This document shows, one piece after another, positions 46,410 through 57,416 of a stretch of 64,000 nt of DNA. Position 1 is the first letter of the stretch. The number at the start of each line of letters is the position of its first letter. A program made the translations under genes and the position numbers. The notes below the pieces were generated by a model, which was given only the letters and a program-made list of their open reading frames with translations, was not told the origin of the DNA and ran no database searches. Origin of the DNA: Lolium rigidum (lineage: Eukaryota; Streptophyta; Magnoliopsida; Poales; Poaceae); NCBI RefSeq assembly GCF_022539505.1, contig NC_061510.1, positions 400,068,249-400,132,248 on the forward strand, in the 5' to 3' direction.

Positions 46410-47010
46410 AGCGTGGCGGCACATCATTTTTGTGTACGTGGAGACAAGAGAATGTGCAACGGCAGTGACTGTGGTGACGATGGCGCTGAGCAGCGTGGTT
46501 TATAGGTGGGGTTGGCGCTGGAAGCATTGGCGAGACGGCAGGAAGAAGCGACGAAAGGGCAGGAAGCAGTGGGCGAAAGGGCGGGAACATCATTAATCCG
46601 ACGAGTGGGACAACCAGCGGCGACGGGACTTCTCTCCCGCCTCCGCCTCGATAATTGTCACCGCATTAAGGGAAAAGTTGTCGCCTTGCGTTAGAGCTAC
46701 TGACGCGACGTGCCCACCACTCGGCGCACCACTTCGCGTTGTGTTTAGCGCCCCCGCAACTACCCTTGTGCAGCAGGGACGGGAAGGGGGTGCCCAACAC
46801 CATATTGGGCCGCGCTAGATACAAATGGCCTTTGGGATGTGCGGCGAGGCGCGGTTAACTGTCCGGGGCGCCCCAAAATCGTTTGTGGGAACGTTTCGGG
46901 ACGTGACTGGAGATGCTCTTAGAACATCCCTAACTGTTGTCCCTTAAATAGGATTATGGCATGCTCTGACAGCCCAACACCGTCAGAGCTAGGACGCGAG
47001 CACTGTCGGC
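46410..47010. other. CG-rich sequence, likely DNA-transposon arm
   Basis: Ends near 46925 with sequence whose reverse complement begins AGAGCATCTCCAGTCACG, followed by CCCGAAACG and CCCACAAACG, resembling termini of grass DNA transposons. The matching sequence near 44260-44300 (GCGTCCCCCAAACGCAACCCC) may be the other arm, which would make 44230-46930 one element interrupted by the solo LTR. I did not find a clean target duplication. Confidence 0.3.
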
Positions 47011-47206
47011 AACGACGACCCTTTAAACTGGAAGAAGCTCCCGGACAAGTTCACCGAATTTCACGTAGGTCGGGAACCGGACGAGGTGACCCTGAGGGAA
47101 GCAAGCTGCGGCTTTTGCCGGTAGCCTGTGGAGGTCTTGTTCGACGCGGAAGGGAAGATGTACCTCCACACCAGCTGGAAGAAGTTCAACCGCGCCAGTT
47201 GTAGGT
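47011..47206 (+). pseudogene. B3 DNA-binding domain gene fragment
   Basis: The frame reads NDDPLNWKKLPDKFTEFHVG, then REPDEVTLREASCGFCR, a TAG stop, and PVEVLFDAEGKMYLHTSWKK followed by FNRAS. This is the first two thirds of a plant B3 domain (REM-type spacing: LPDKF, a Trp/Arg-rich middle strand, and the GW/SWKKF motif). The stop codon replaces the expected hydrophobic or Trp codon in the middle strand. No start codon, C-terminus or other exon is present; it abuts LTR sequence at 47210. It is a captured or truncated fragment. Confidence 0.75.
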
Positions 47207-47214
47207 ATAATTTA

Positions 47215-47670
47215 TGGGTATATCAACGACGTGGTCTAGATCCGGCAAGCCCGGGTGGCCCATAGATGGTGATGGTGGCATATGACCCATCGGGCGGCCC
47301 AGTTGCTGTTGATAGAAGATGGATGAAGTCCAGCCCAGGAACAGGAGCCGGATCTCAACCGACCTATGCGAAAGTCGGATCCGTGAAGGCCCATGAAGTA
47401 TCCGGATCCACTACGGCGAGTTAGGGAAGGTGGATCCTTGACGTGCACGGCAATGTAATATTCCGTAGTTAGGATCTTGTATTCCGGCTAGGACTCTCCG
47501 TGTAAGCCCTAGATCCGAGCGCCTTTATAAGCCGGATCCTGGGATCCCTAGAGGCACAACCACAACTCATTGTAACAACGCGAAAGCGCCCAGATAATTC
47601 CAGACAAGCAGCAGTAAGCCCTGTCCTCGAGCAGGTGTTCCGAAGCTGGGTAAATCGCGTATCACCGTGC
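47215..47670 (+). repeat. LTR-derived fragment with promoter-like sequence
   Basis: Contains a TATA-like TTTATAAGCCGG (near 47522) and the leader-like CACAACCACAACTCATTG, GCGAAAGCGCCCAG and GAGCAGGTGTTCC. Together with the GGATCC/CCGGAT-rich upstream block this looks like the promoter and U5 part of a grass LTR. Ends are not defined. Confidence 0.5.
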
Positions 47671-47891
47671 GGTGACCCAGCATACCACTGCATGTTGTAG
47701 TATACAAGTCGTTGATATGATCTTCATGAAGGGACTTCTTCACAAATATCACATCCCTCAGAGTGGTACAACAGAAACATTGCAGGTCATAACACTCGAT
47801 AATATATTACAATCATGGTCTTAACAAGTTGGTATTCTCACAGGTCCGATGAGAACACCCTACAACATTAAAGTACTATTACAAACCAACA
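47671..47891 (-). repeat. LTR-type sequence interrupted by the Helitron (left part)
   Basis: Begins GTGCGGTGACCCAGCATACC and continues to the Helitron insertion point (A at 47891). The sequence right of the Helitron (52537 onward) is likely its continuation, judging by composition and the AT insertion site. No coding frame is seen. Confidence 0.4.
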
Positions 47892-50146
47892 TCTTTACTA
47901 TTATATTGGAGTTGGGGGTGGTGTGTTACTTTGACATCAAACATCAGAGAAATCTCGACCCTCAAATCCAACCCCCATCAAACATTCGGAGAATCAGCAC
48001 CGCCCAATCGCATGCGCCTCCAATACGTTTGTAAACATGAGTTAAGGAAATATTATATACCGATCAATCAGAGGATCACTACAATCATGGTAATTTATAA
48101 AACATGGAGCACAAACAAGAATCACGGGAAAGAAAACATGGAAATAAATCATCGGAAAGCAAACATGGAAAGAAATCACGGAATCCATGAAAGAAATCAC
48201 GCCACCAAGCTTTGGCGTCGCCGTCATCGTCCCTGCCTGCCGCCGGTTATATCTCGCGCTTGGCGCCGTCCTGTGACGGTTTCTGTCGATTCCTACTCCT
48301 GTATGTCCAACGAGAATGAGTATATTTATTTCAAGAAAAGTCATCCGGCCGCCCGCACCTTCCTCCGAGCACGTCAATCTCCTTCCCGTTGCTGCATATT
48401 CTGCATATTCTTTCCTCCGCGCGTCTCACTCTCTGGCCGGACTCGGCGTTTGCAGTCGCCGCAGGCCGCGCGGCGCCCGTGGAAGCTGACGACAAGTAGG
48501 ACAAGGAGAGACCTCGGTGAGTTTTTTTAGCCAGGTGTATATAGCTGGGAAACCAGATGTGCATCGGGATTACAGTCTCATGGGTAGCTGATGGCAGGCG
48601 CCGGGAACACGTGGCGGCATATATTTTGATGTTGGACACCCACTCGCGATGTAGGAGAAGAGATTTACAATTTTGTTTACTGCTATCAAATCTGAAAATC
48701 TTGAGCTTGTAAAACTTGATTTGGAGACCACATACACCGCTGAAAACTTTCTAATGTTTTGAGCTAACCATGGCTTTTGATCTGAATGTTATGTTGGTGT
48801 TCATCAATTTTTTGACTGCTGATCTTTTTTCTTGGGCTTGTAGGTGTCCTTCTCTGTGGCTGTCGGCCTCTTATATATGGGAAATTTTTGATCATTTTTC
48901 AAAGGGTTAGCAAGATGAAGCTTCTAATCTTTTTACGAGGAATACAATATAACCACTTTACAAGCTCATTTGTTTCGGTTTCAACAAATTTGGGAATGCA
49001 GAAGTCTGCCAAATGAGTATCTTTACTATTATATTGGAGTTGGGGATGGTGTGTTACTTTGACATCAAACATCAGAGAAATCTCGACCCTCAAATCCAAC
49101 CCCCATCAAACATTCGGAGAATCAGCACCGCCCAATCGCATGCGCCTCCAATACGTTTGTAAACATGAGTTAAGGAAATATTATATACCGATCAATCAGA
49201 GGATCACTACAATCATGGTAATTTATAAAACATGGAGCACAAACAAGAATCACGGGAAAGAAAACATGGAAATAAATCATCGGAAAGCAAACATGGAAAG
49301 AAATCACGGAATCCATGAAAGAAATAACGCCACCAAGCTTTGGCGTCGCCGTCATCGTCCCTGCCTGCCGCCGGTTATATCTCGCGCTTGGCGCCGTCCT
49401 GTGACGGTTTCTGTCGATTCCTACTCCTGTATGTCCAACGAGAATGAGTATATTTATTTCAAGAAAAGTCATCCGGCCGCCCGCACCTTCCTCCGAGCAC
49501 GTCAATCTCCTTCCCGTTGCTGCATATTCTGCATATTCTTTCCTCCGCGCGTCTCACTCTCCGGCCGGACTCGGCGTTTGCGGTCGCCGCAGGCCGCGCG
49601 GCGCCCGTGGAAGCTGACGACAAGTAGGACAAGGAGAGACCTCGGTGAGTTTTTTAGCCAGGTGTATATAGCTGGGAAACCAGATGTGCATCGGGATTAC
49701 GAGTCTCATGGGTAGCTGATGGCAGGCGCCGGGAACACGTGGCGGCATATATTTTGATGTTGGACACCCACTCGCGATGTAGGAGAAGAGATTTACAATT
49801 TTGTTTACTGCTATCAAATCTGAAAATCTTGAGCTTGTAAAACTTGATTTGGAGACCACATACACCGCTGAAAACTTTCTAATGTTTTGAGCTAACCATG
49901 GCTTTTGATCTGAATGTTATGTTGGTGTTCATCAATTTTTTGACTGCTGATCTTTTTTCTTGGGCTTGTAGGTGTCCTTCTCTGTGGCTGTCGGCCTCTT
50001 ATATATGGGAAATTTTTGATCATTTTTCAAAGGGTTAGCAAGATGAAGCTTCTAATCTTTTTACGAGGAATACAATATAACCACTTTACAAGCTCATTTG
50101 TTTCGGTTTCAACAAATTTGGGAATGCAGAAGTCTGCCAAATGAGT
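47891..50146 (+). repeat. 1128-bp direct tandem duplication at the Helitron 5' end
   Basis: Unit A 47891-49018 and unit B 49019-50146 are the same length and almost identical. The differences that I could spot number fewer than ten (for example CTCTGG versus CTCCGG, TTGCAGTCG versus TTGCGGTCG, ATTACAGTC versus ATTACGAGTC). After unit B the sequence continues as unique Helitron DNA. The near identity indicates a recent event. Confidence 0.97.
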
Positions 50147-50885
50147 AATGAATCAACGCCAGCTCTATTGTTTGCGATTTTTGTGTGGAATTTAAGGCAT
50201 ATATTTTTTCTGGAATGCCACATGATTTTTATGTGCTTGTTCATATCTGAGTTATCTATAGGTGTGCAAATAGATAGCAGCAAATTCAATTGATTGCCTG
50301 ATTCTGAATTGTCATATGTTGTAATCTGATTTGCTATTTCTTTATTTAGATTTAGCAATGGGCGTAGAGGGTATTCCGAATTCATTATTGGTTGAAGATT
50401 TAATTGGAATAAATCATAGATGAAGAAATGAATTATTTGGATTCTCTCATCGTATATGTAAATATAGTCTGTCATTTTATATCGGGTCTGCTATTTATCT
50501 CGATACACTTCCTATAATAAGAAGGATAATAAGCTTACTTCTTTGGTATTAGTCGACGTCACTGATTTTTTCTAGCCAGTTATAATGAGAAGGTTAATAA
50601 GCTTGCTTATTTTGCTGGTCGTCAGAAATATTACATCAGATGTGTATTGAATTTATATTGCTTTAAATTTAGTTACGTTGAATACATCAATTCTTTTGTT
50701 GCTATGCATTGGTATTTTAGGTGCCCTCCAATTAACCTGGATATTTTAGAGGATGAACACTTGTGAAGAATTGTGAAGTTATATGTTTTTGCCTCCATAA
50801 CTTTGGCATACTTGTGAATTAAGCTTTTTAAGTCTTGAGTTGAATATCCATGAGCAGTTATACGGCCAATAGAGATGAAGATTTT

Positions 50886-51029
50886 TTTTAAAAAGGAATA
50901 CGGTAGGGGAAGCCCCTACAGTGGTTTTTTTTAATAATAAGAACTCAATTCTGCGTCCGTGGAGACTTGAACCCGGATGGCTGGGTTGTACATCCACTTC
51001 CCTAACCGAATGAGCTAGGCTCGCTTCTT
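50886..51029 (-). mobile_element. tRNA-derived SINE (Au-like)
   Basis: On the minus strand it starts AAGAAGCGAGCCTAGCTC, with an A box (TAGCTCATTCGG) and a B box (GGGTTCAAGTC) of RNA polymerase III type, and ends in CTTCCCCTACCGTATTCC and a T/A-rich tail. An 11-bp perfect target duplication, ATGAAGATTTT, flanks it (50875-50885 and 51030-51040). The head and tail resemble the grass Au SINE. It is inserted in the Helitron. Confidence 0.9.
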
Positions 51030-51040
51030 ATGAAGATTTT

Positions 51041-52536
51041 ATTATTGCATTCAAAGACAAATTTGCAGGTGTTAAAATTCTAATTATCTGTCACCTTAAT
51101 ATGTTACATTTCTTATCTATAAACACCTTCTTTTGGTGATCGACATGCACATCATTACCTGCTCTGTCGGCTTAGATTAAACAAGAATGGGAACACAACC
51201 TTAGCCTTTGTCACGCAAATCCTAGGAAGAACAGTCCGCAAGAGTAGGGTTGAAAGAATAAGAATGTGCTATTCATCAAATTACAATATAGTAACAGGTA
51301 ATCGTACACGAGTTCTGAATTTTTCAGTTGCAAGTATACGTGTTGTTTCTTCTGTTTTCCTTACCATTGAGAAATAGCAATTGTTTTACTCCTGATATGA
51401 ATTTTCTCAGTCCCACATTTTATAACATAGCATTCTCTCAGTTCCACATTTGTGTGGTGCGCGGTCTCGGGATCGGTGTGTCGTGTTGTTCGGTTTTTGG
51501 CCAGTTTTCCTTATTAACTGGTCATTTTCCCTCTTCTTTATGAAAGTAGTGTCCCTACGGGTTGCTCCAAAAAAATAACTTCAATTATTGTATGGACCTT
51601 TACATCATGATAAACGTGTTCTTATTCCAACAAGATAGGAAGTGGGGTGTTTTTACTCCAAGGAAAGCTATCTCAGGTCTACCTCTTCCTTGACTTTCCA
51701 GACCTACTTTACTAAGATAATAGATAGGTAGTTCCACTGATTTAATTCAGTCAATATGTTGTTATGATACTGGTTTTCACTTTGGAAAGCGTAAGCGAAA
51801 CCGCAACCGATCGATACTTTTGTTTCATGTAGTTAAATTTGATACTTCCTAACATGATATGCATATATTTTACTATGGTTATTACATGCAACTTTAAGTC
51901 AATATCCTTTGACTCTTTGTAATGTTATTTTTACAACTTTTCAAGATAACATTAACAAAAAATTACTTTACACAATGTTATCTGCACATTTGTAAAGTAT
52001 ATCAAGTCTGAAATTCGCATTGTTCTTAATTTATACATGTAAACCAGCACATCATTGATTTTGGGACTATGGCATCCAGTCTTTATGAGAAGAACCAGAA
52101 GATGTTTTACTTGTGAGTATAGGACCATTTAAGATTTAAATCAGAATTTTCCTTTACTAGACTTATACCTTCTATATGATGAATAAATTTTGGAGTTATA
52201 TGTAGTACTTAAACTGGCAGTTGTATGACAAACTTGCAAATACCACCCCTTAGTTATTCACACTGCACACTGATGAATATCAATGTTAAAAGATTGTTTT
52301 GGATATATATGTACCTAAATGACCTCGTCTTATATATCTGACAAAATACAATAACTAATGTAACCATACTTTGCTTCAGTGACAATGGATTGTATTTAAT
52401 TTAGTAATCCAAATTGCATGCTCTTTCCTTCTCAGCTTGGATGGTATTGCCGTTAAAATTAAAAAAATGTCCATTTACATGTTTGCTGAGAAAAAAAGAC
52501 TCAAAGAGCCGTAGCAACGCACGGGCATTCAACTAG
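51041..52536 (+). other. 3' part of the Helitron, non-coding
   Basis: AT-rich with no frame I can assign. It ends at the hairpin and CTAG terminus. Confidence 0.6.
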
Positions 52537-53795
52537 TAGATATGAAAAGAGAGCTCAACAACTTATTTAAGTATGCCACTACGCTGCTCGGCTCTAAGAT
52601 AACTATAGCACTCCACTACTCCTCGGCTTCCGTGTTGTCTGCTCCATAGACTATCCCATAGTCTACGCCTTCCACCCCTCCGGATAAATCTGGTTCCTCG
52701 CAGACCATCTCGTAGTCTCCTTCCGGTGGTACCTCGGTGTTTGCCTCCACTTCCGGATCACAGTCTAACAAGGGTGTCGAAATAAAGTGAGTACAGGGGT
52801 ACTCAGCAAGTTCAAAAGAGTAAAAGGTGTTTGATGCTCTAGCTACGACCCTCGATCAGAAAATCTTAGGTCAATGCATGTTTCGAAATCATTTCTTCAA
52901 AAGGTTTATTTTATTCTGAAAACTATGCCCGTCAGTCTTCACAGGTTGACTAGAACTTCACGGAGTTCCTTTCCTGCCGCGTTCGCAGTTCCCTTCCCGG
53001 AACAATGAGTGACAGCCACAATTTGATACACTCTGCAGAGGTGCGTTACTTTTCCCATAAGAGATCTCACCCTTTTTGCCAACCGCAGGGACTTGCCCCC
53101 GGTCACACTTCCTTGGTGTGAGGCCAGGTATAAAGATCCAAGCCCACACCGCCTTCTCCGCGACCCTGCAAACCCACCCTTTTGTCCATCCGTACACCCC
53201 CGGTAGACATCTCCCGATCATATGGCTTTACCCACGGTGTACGATGGACAATCCCTCATAGACGGTAGAGCCTCTCATCCAAACGTCCGGATGGGGATTT
53301 TAAAGGCCATCCCAACCTACGGCAGTGCCTCCAGCACCCCGCCAGGCTCTATCAAGTCCGTTGGCGTGCAGGAGGGAAAGATACAGCTGGCTTCCCCAGA
53401 GCCATTATAGATCTTATGGTCAACGCGATATGTACGGCGCTAGAATCACTGGACGGCATTGGTACTTAGTCCTAGATGAATAGTACCCTTGCAATGGAAC
53501 CTCCACCAATCAACACATACCATGGTTCCATTGCCAGCCACATAGTCATATTCATAATTGGAAAATTAACATTTCATTTTCAATGCAGGAATGATAAGTC
53601 ATATAGCTTTGCATTAAATTAATAGAAAATACTCAAATTGACATGAGCAAGGGGGAACTTGCCTGTGAACTGCGAGGTAGTGCAGTTCAATGCGTTGGAT
53701 GGAACATGGACCTCGGGTTCTGTAAAGAAGCATCATTGTCCGGTAAGGACAATGTTATAAAATCCAAATAATGCATGCATGGATGTATTATTTTA
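52537..53795 (-). repeat. LTR-retrotransposon-type sequence with acidic peptide relic
   Basis: Right continuation of the element split by the Helitron. On the minus strand 52616-52762 is open and encodes an acidic C-terminus (CDPEVEANTEVPPEGDYEM, then DLSGGVEGVDYGIVYGADN, then TEAEE and a stop). It follows a possible splice acceptor (CCCTTGTTAG). Function unknown. The remainder, including CGACCC/GGAC-rich stretches around 53060-53400, carries no recognisable domain. Confidence 0.4.
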
Positions 53796-56700
53796 TGTGG
53801 AACCCTGACCCCCATATTTAGTGAAAATTTAGGTTAAGTTAAGATTTGTGCCTTTGGCAGTAATTTGCAATTACTTATAAACTTGTATGAAGGAATACTT
53901 TTAAAAGCAATACAATTTCCTTCTCAAAAATATTTATTTAAAAATATTTTGAAATAATAGAATTTCTACTAATTTCTTTAAATGGAGTACTAGAATATTT
54001 TCCTTTGGAAATATTTTCCTTTTAAAAGAAATGACTTGGAATTATAGAATTTCATTTTGAAATATTTAAAAATAAGTATTTGAACTTATTTGGGATTTTT
54101 CCTTGATTTATTAATACAAGGAAATAATAATTTGAAATTCCAAATGTTTATTTTAAATTCATAAAATTCACAAATTTTAATTTGTTCATTAAATTTTATT
54201 TTATATTTTATTCTTATTAAGAATAATTTTTCATTCACCAATCCAATTTTTAATGGATTTTTAGAGGTATATTTTATTTATTAAAATTTGGTGAAATTCT
54301 GGCTATTATAAAATGTGAAATGACTAAAATACCCTCTCCTGGCCCCTATTGGGCCAGCCCACTAACTAAGGCCCATTAGGACAGCCCAATAAGGCTTGCC
54401 CCAAATCGGTTCGGTGGAACCGTCTCGGCCCACCACGCTCACTCACTCGTCTCTCACTCGCTAACCCTAATCTCTCGCGACTCAGTGGCGATGGCATCGC
54501 CGCCATGGCCGCCGCCGTGCTCCGGCCGTCACGGTGCTCCCCTTCCCTGGCCACCTACCGGATCTTGACCGCCGCGAGACGATCTATCGATCAGTCCGCG
54601 TGGTTTCTCCGATTTCTTCCTCTCCTGGCGAATCTCCTCCGCTCTGGATCCACTGGAGAATCGCCTTGGGCGATTTGGTGGTCTCCGGTGACCCCTCGCC
54701 CTCGCCGTCGACGTGCGCGCTCCTGAGACCGACCTGGCGCGGGTGCTGTGCTCACAGCGCCTGTGTCGTCGTCTCTGGTGCGGTGCTGTTGCTGGTGGTG
54801 TTCGTCGGCGTAACGCCGGCGACTTCCCTGGCTTTGCAGCTGCTATGGCCGCGCGGGCACTGCCTCGCCATGCCCTAGCTTCTGCTTCCAGGCGCTGGTA
54901 AGGTTCTCCTGCTCCTCCTTCTCAACGCCATGTCTGTGCGCCTCCATTCCTCTGTGCTTCCTCCTTCTCTGCTGCTCAAGCTTCCTGATGATCCAATGAT
55001 CATACAGGGCTTTGCTGCTGCTGCCAATGCTCCTTATGCTTCCTCTTGGCAAGCCTTGGCCAATTCACCAAGTTCTGGTGACTGGTCAAGTGTGTTGCTT
55101 GCTGTTTATGGCCAGTGCTGCTCTTTTACTGCAATTGTCATGCCATGCCATGCTATGCCATGCTATACATGATTGTAATGCTGCTTATGCTTACTGGCAT
55201 GCTATCCTTGCTTGTCTAGGTGTATAACTATGCCTGAGCTGTGTTGGTGATGCTTACTGTCATGCTCTGCTGTGCTTGACACCTGTGCTGCTAGTGGTGT
55301 GTTCAGTAGCCTGTGCATGATCCAATTGATCTCTTGGATCATCAGATCTGCTTGGTTATTGTGGCTTCTTTTGCTAAATGGATGGGTTTCTTCATCGGTA
55401 TCGCTACTCAAGCATGCTTATGCTCCTGTGTGTGTGAGCTGTGGCTCTCCATAGCTTTCTGGACTTAATCCAGAAGCTATGATGCATTGATATATGCTTG
55501 TGTTGCCTCACAGTGTGCTACTAAATAAATACTGCATGGATTTGTTATATATTCATGCTTGGATGGATTAATTATGGATGAATTGATGTGCTGATTCTTA
55601 TATTATTACTTGTTTAATGGTTTTGGTAGCCAGATAGGCATTACTGAAGCATCTGCTTCAGTAATCCTTCTGTGCAGGTCATGATGTTACCAAGTTTTAA
55701 TTTCTGTCAGTTATTCTTGATGAACCATGTTTGGTTATGATTCAATGCTCCAGCTGTTGCCTAAATGAATTCCAAAATCATTTTGGAATATGAATCTTTG
55801 ATCGAACTCCGTGTGGTGATGATTTCAAATAGCCTGTGTGGCCTTGCTTGCATATTGAGATGGTTTGTGACCTCAGTAGTTGTCTACTGCATCTGGTTGC
55901 ATCCTATTTGGCTATTTGGTTGGTTTTGTGAAACAAACTCCACAGTTGGGAATCACCAAGGTGAATGCCCTGTGGATGCTTTTGATGAAAAAGGGTTGGA
56001 TCTGATGGTTTATCTCACCATAGGTGCTAGGTAACATAGTTGGCTACTGTTCTAGGGTTTCAGTGTCATGGATAACTAGCATATAGACATATCCAGGTGA
56101 CTAGATCCACTAGATCTTGGTCCGGCCTCTTCGCTCGGCATCACTTGGTGAATACCAAGTGATGATATACCAGTGGAACAATCTGCTCCACAATATTTGT
56201 GTATGAGCATGCTTATGATGGATGGGATCATCAGATCCATCCAGGTATGATGTATACCTTGCTCCAGCTCCAAGTATGAAATCTTTTGTTGATGCAGTGC
56301 TTCTGGATAGTTGTTGTGATCACAGCCCTTCTCCTCCTAGCTCTTGGTTAATCTCTATCTTAAGTCACCATGCTGCTCTGATGTTTTACTTGTTGGTTTT
56401 GGATTGACAGTTGGGTTCTGTGGTGGATGGTATTGTTCTTAAGCAAGAACAGGATGAACTCTGTGTTGTTTAGCTTCACCCTATCCTGTGAATCCTATCT
56501 GGTCGACTGGTTACTGCTGCTAGGGTTTATGCCCCTTTTATATGAGCCCTACTACTGTTCCTGCCATGACACACAAGCATGCCTTGCTCTGGTGACTAAG
56601 CTGGTGTACTGCCTTGCTGTTGTGTGCACAGCACACATGAGCAGTGTGCTCATATGCTAAAACTTGAGCCCCTGGTGGTGCTCAGTTTTGGTCTGCTCCA

Positions 56701-57382
56701 TCTTATCCTGATGCTGTCCTTGGTTTTGGACAATCACAAGTGTCAATGACACTTTGTTAACTGACCAAACTGAATATATGTAGCTTCTAATCCCCCTGGC
56801 TAGTTTCTTTGTTTATTTTGCAGGTTTGAAAGTGAATATGACCAAGAAGAATCCTCCAAGTCATTAGTCTAGAATTTTAGTTTAGGATCCAATTATGTAA
56901 CCTTCTTTTTATTTCTGTTTATATTTCCTTAAATTCTTGTATCCAGAATATTGTAAAGACAATGTATGTGTGTGTATATCAATAAAGCTCAAGTTTTGCT
57001 TATGAGCTTTTTGGTTTATGTAATGATTATATTTCTGGATCATTGTTGTATTTATATTTCAATTTGAAATCCAAAGTCCTTTGAATTCATAAGTTGTATT
57101 TAAATTGGAAATTCCATTTTCTATAATCATCATTGCTTATTGTTAAATGTATTAACACTTGTCAAATGAAATTATTTCCCCCAAATCAATAAGATACAAA
57201 AGAGATCATGTCGAAATTTCCCTAACTCACATTGCCTAACCCTAAGTGCAAAATGAGAGAGAACCTCGATCCCTCTTAGGTTTAGTTGCAATAAGGCGCG
57301 AAAATTTCCCCCGTTTTGCAATGCAATGCACATCCCATTTCTAAATCTACCCTTCGTTGTTCCTATGTTCTGGGTTATTACA
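53796..57382 (-). repeat. 3' LTR of the chromovirus (far end tentative)
   Basis: On the minus strand the LTR begins TGTAATAACCCAGAAC at 57382, directly after the polypurine tract. The best candidate for its end is GGGTCAGGGTTCCACA at 53796, giving TG...CA ends and about 3.6 kb. The far end is inferred, because no second LTR copy is in the window for comparison. Unexpectedly, the plus strand carries gene-like architecture: a CG-rich block with AACCCTAATC and ATGGCCGCCGCC (54460-54540), a donor-like CTGGTAAGG (54897), an acceptor-like TTTGCAGGTTTG (56819) and AATAAA (56983). Confidence 0.6.
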
Positions 57383-57398
57383 TCCTCTCCCCCTTAAC
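57383..57398 (-). promoter_or_regulatory. polypurine tract of the chromovirus
   Basis: GTTAAGGGGGAGAGGA on the minus strand, immediately upstream of the LTR start TGTAATAACC. This is the plus-strand DNA primer site used in reverse transcription, and it fixes the element's orientation as minus. Confidence 0.85.
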
Positions 57399-57416
57399 AG
57401 AAACTTCGTCCCGAAG

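Larger units (their letters stand above)
47892..52536 (+). mobile_element. Helitron with duplicated 5' portion
   Basis: The 5' end is TCTTTACTATTATATTGG at 47892, preceded by host A. The 3' end is CTAG at 52533-52536, followed by host T, with a hairpin-forming stretch just upstream (GCCGTAGCAACGCACGGGC, stem GCCGT with AC-G-GGC). This is the Helitron terminal signature and AT insertion site. The first 1128 bp (47891-49018) are repeated immediately (49019-50146), each copy starting with the 5' terminus. No Rep/helicase is encoded, so it is non-autonomous. Open frames of 111-218 codons inside the repeats have no recognisable domain. Confidence 0.8.

Noticed and set aside
47931..49715. Open frames of 199 and 218 codons (plus) and 111 codons (minus) repeated in both units
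   Set aside because: They occur only because the 1128-bp unit is duplicated. The peptides are rich in Arg/His/Asn with no domain, and the two strands are both open, as expected by chance in this composition.
50895..51025. A nuclear tRNA gene on the minus strand
   Set aside because: A and B boxes are present, but the acceptor stem does not close and the body continues into a SINE tail with target duplications, so it is a SINE.
54505..54878. CG-rich plus-strand frames of 62-114 codons with ATGGCCGCC context as a host gene
   Set aside because: They overlap in three frames, none shows a domain, and the region is best explained as part of the minus-strand chromovirus LTR. Kept only as a hypothesis in the findings.
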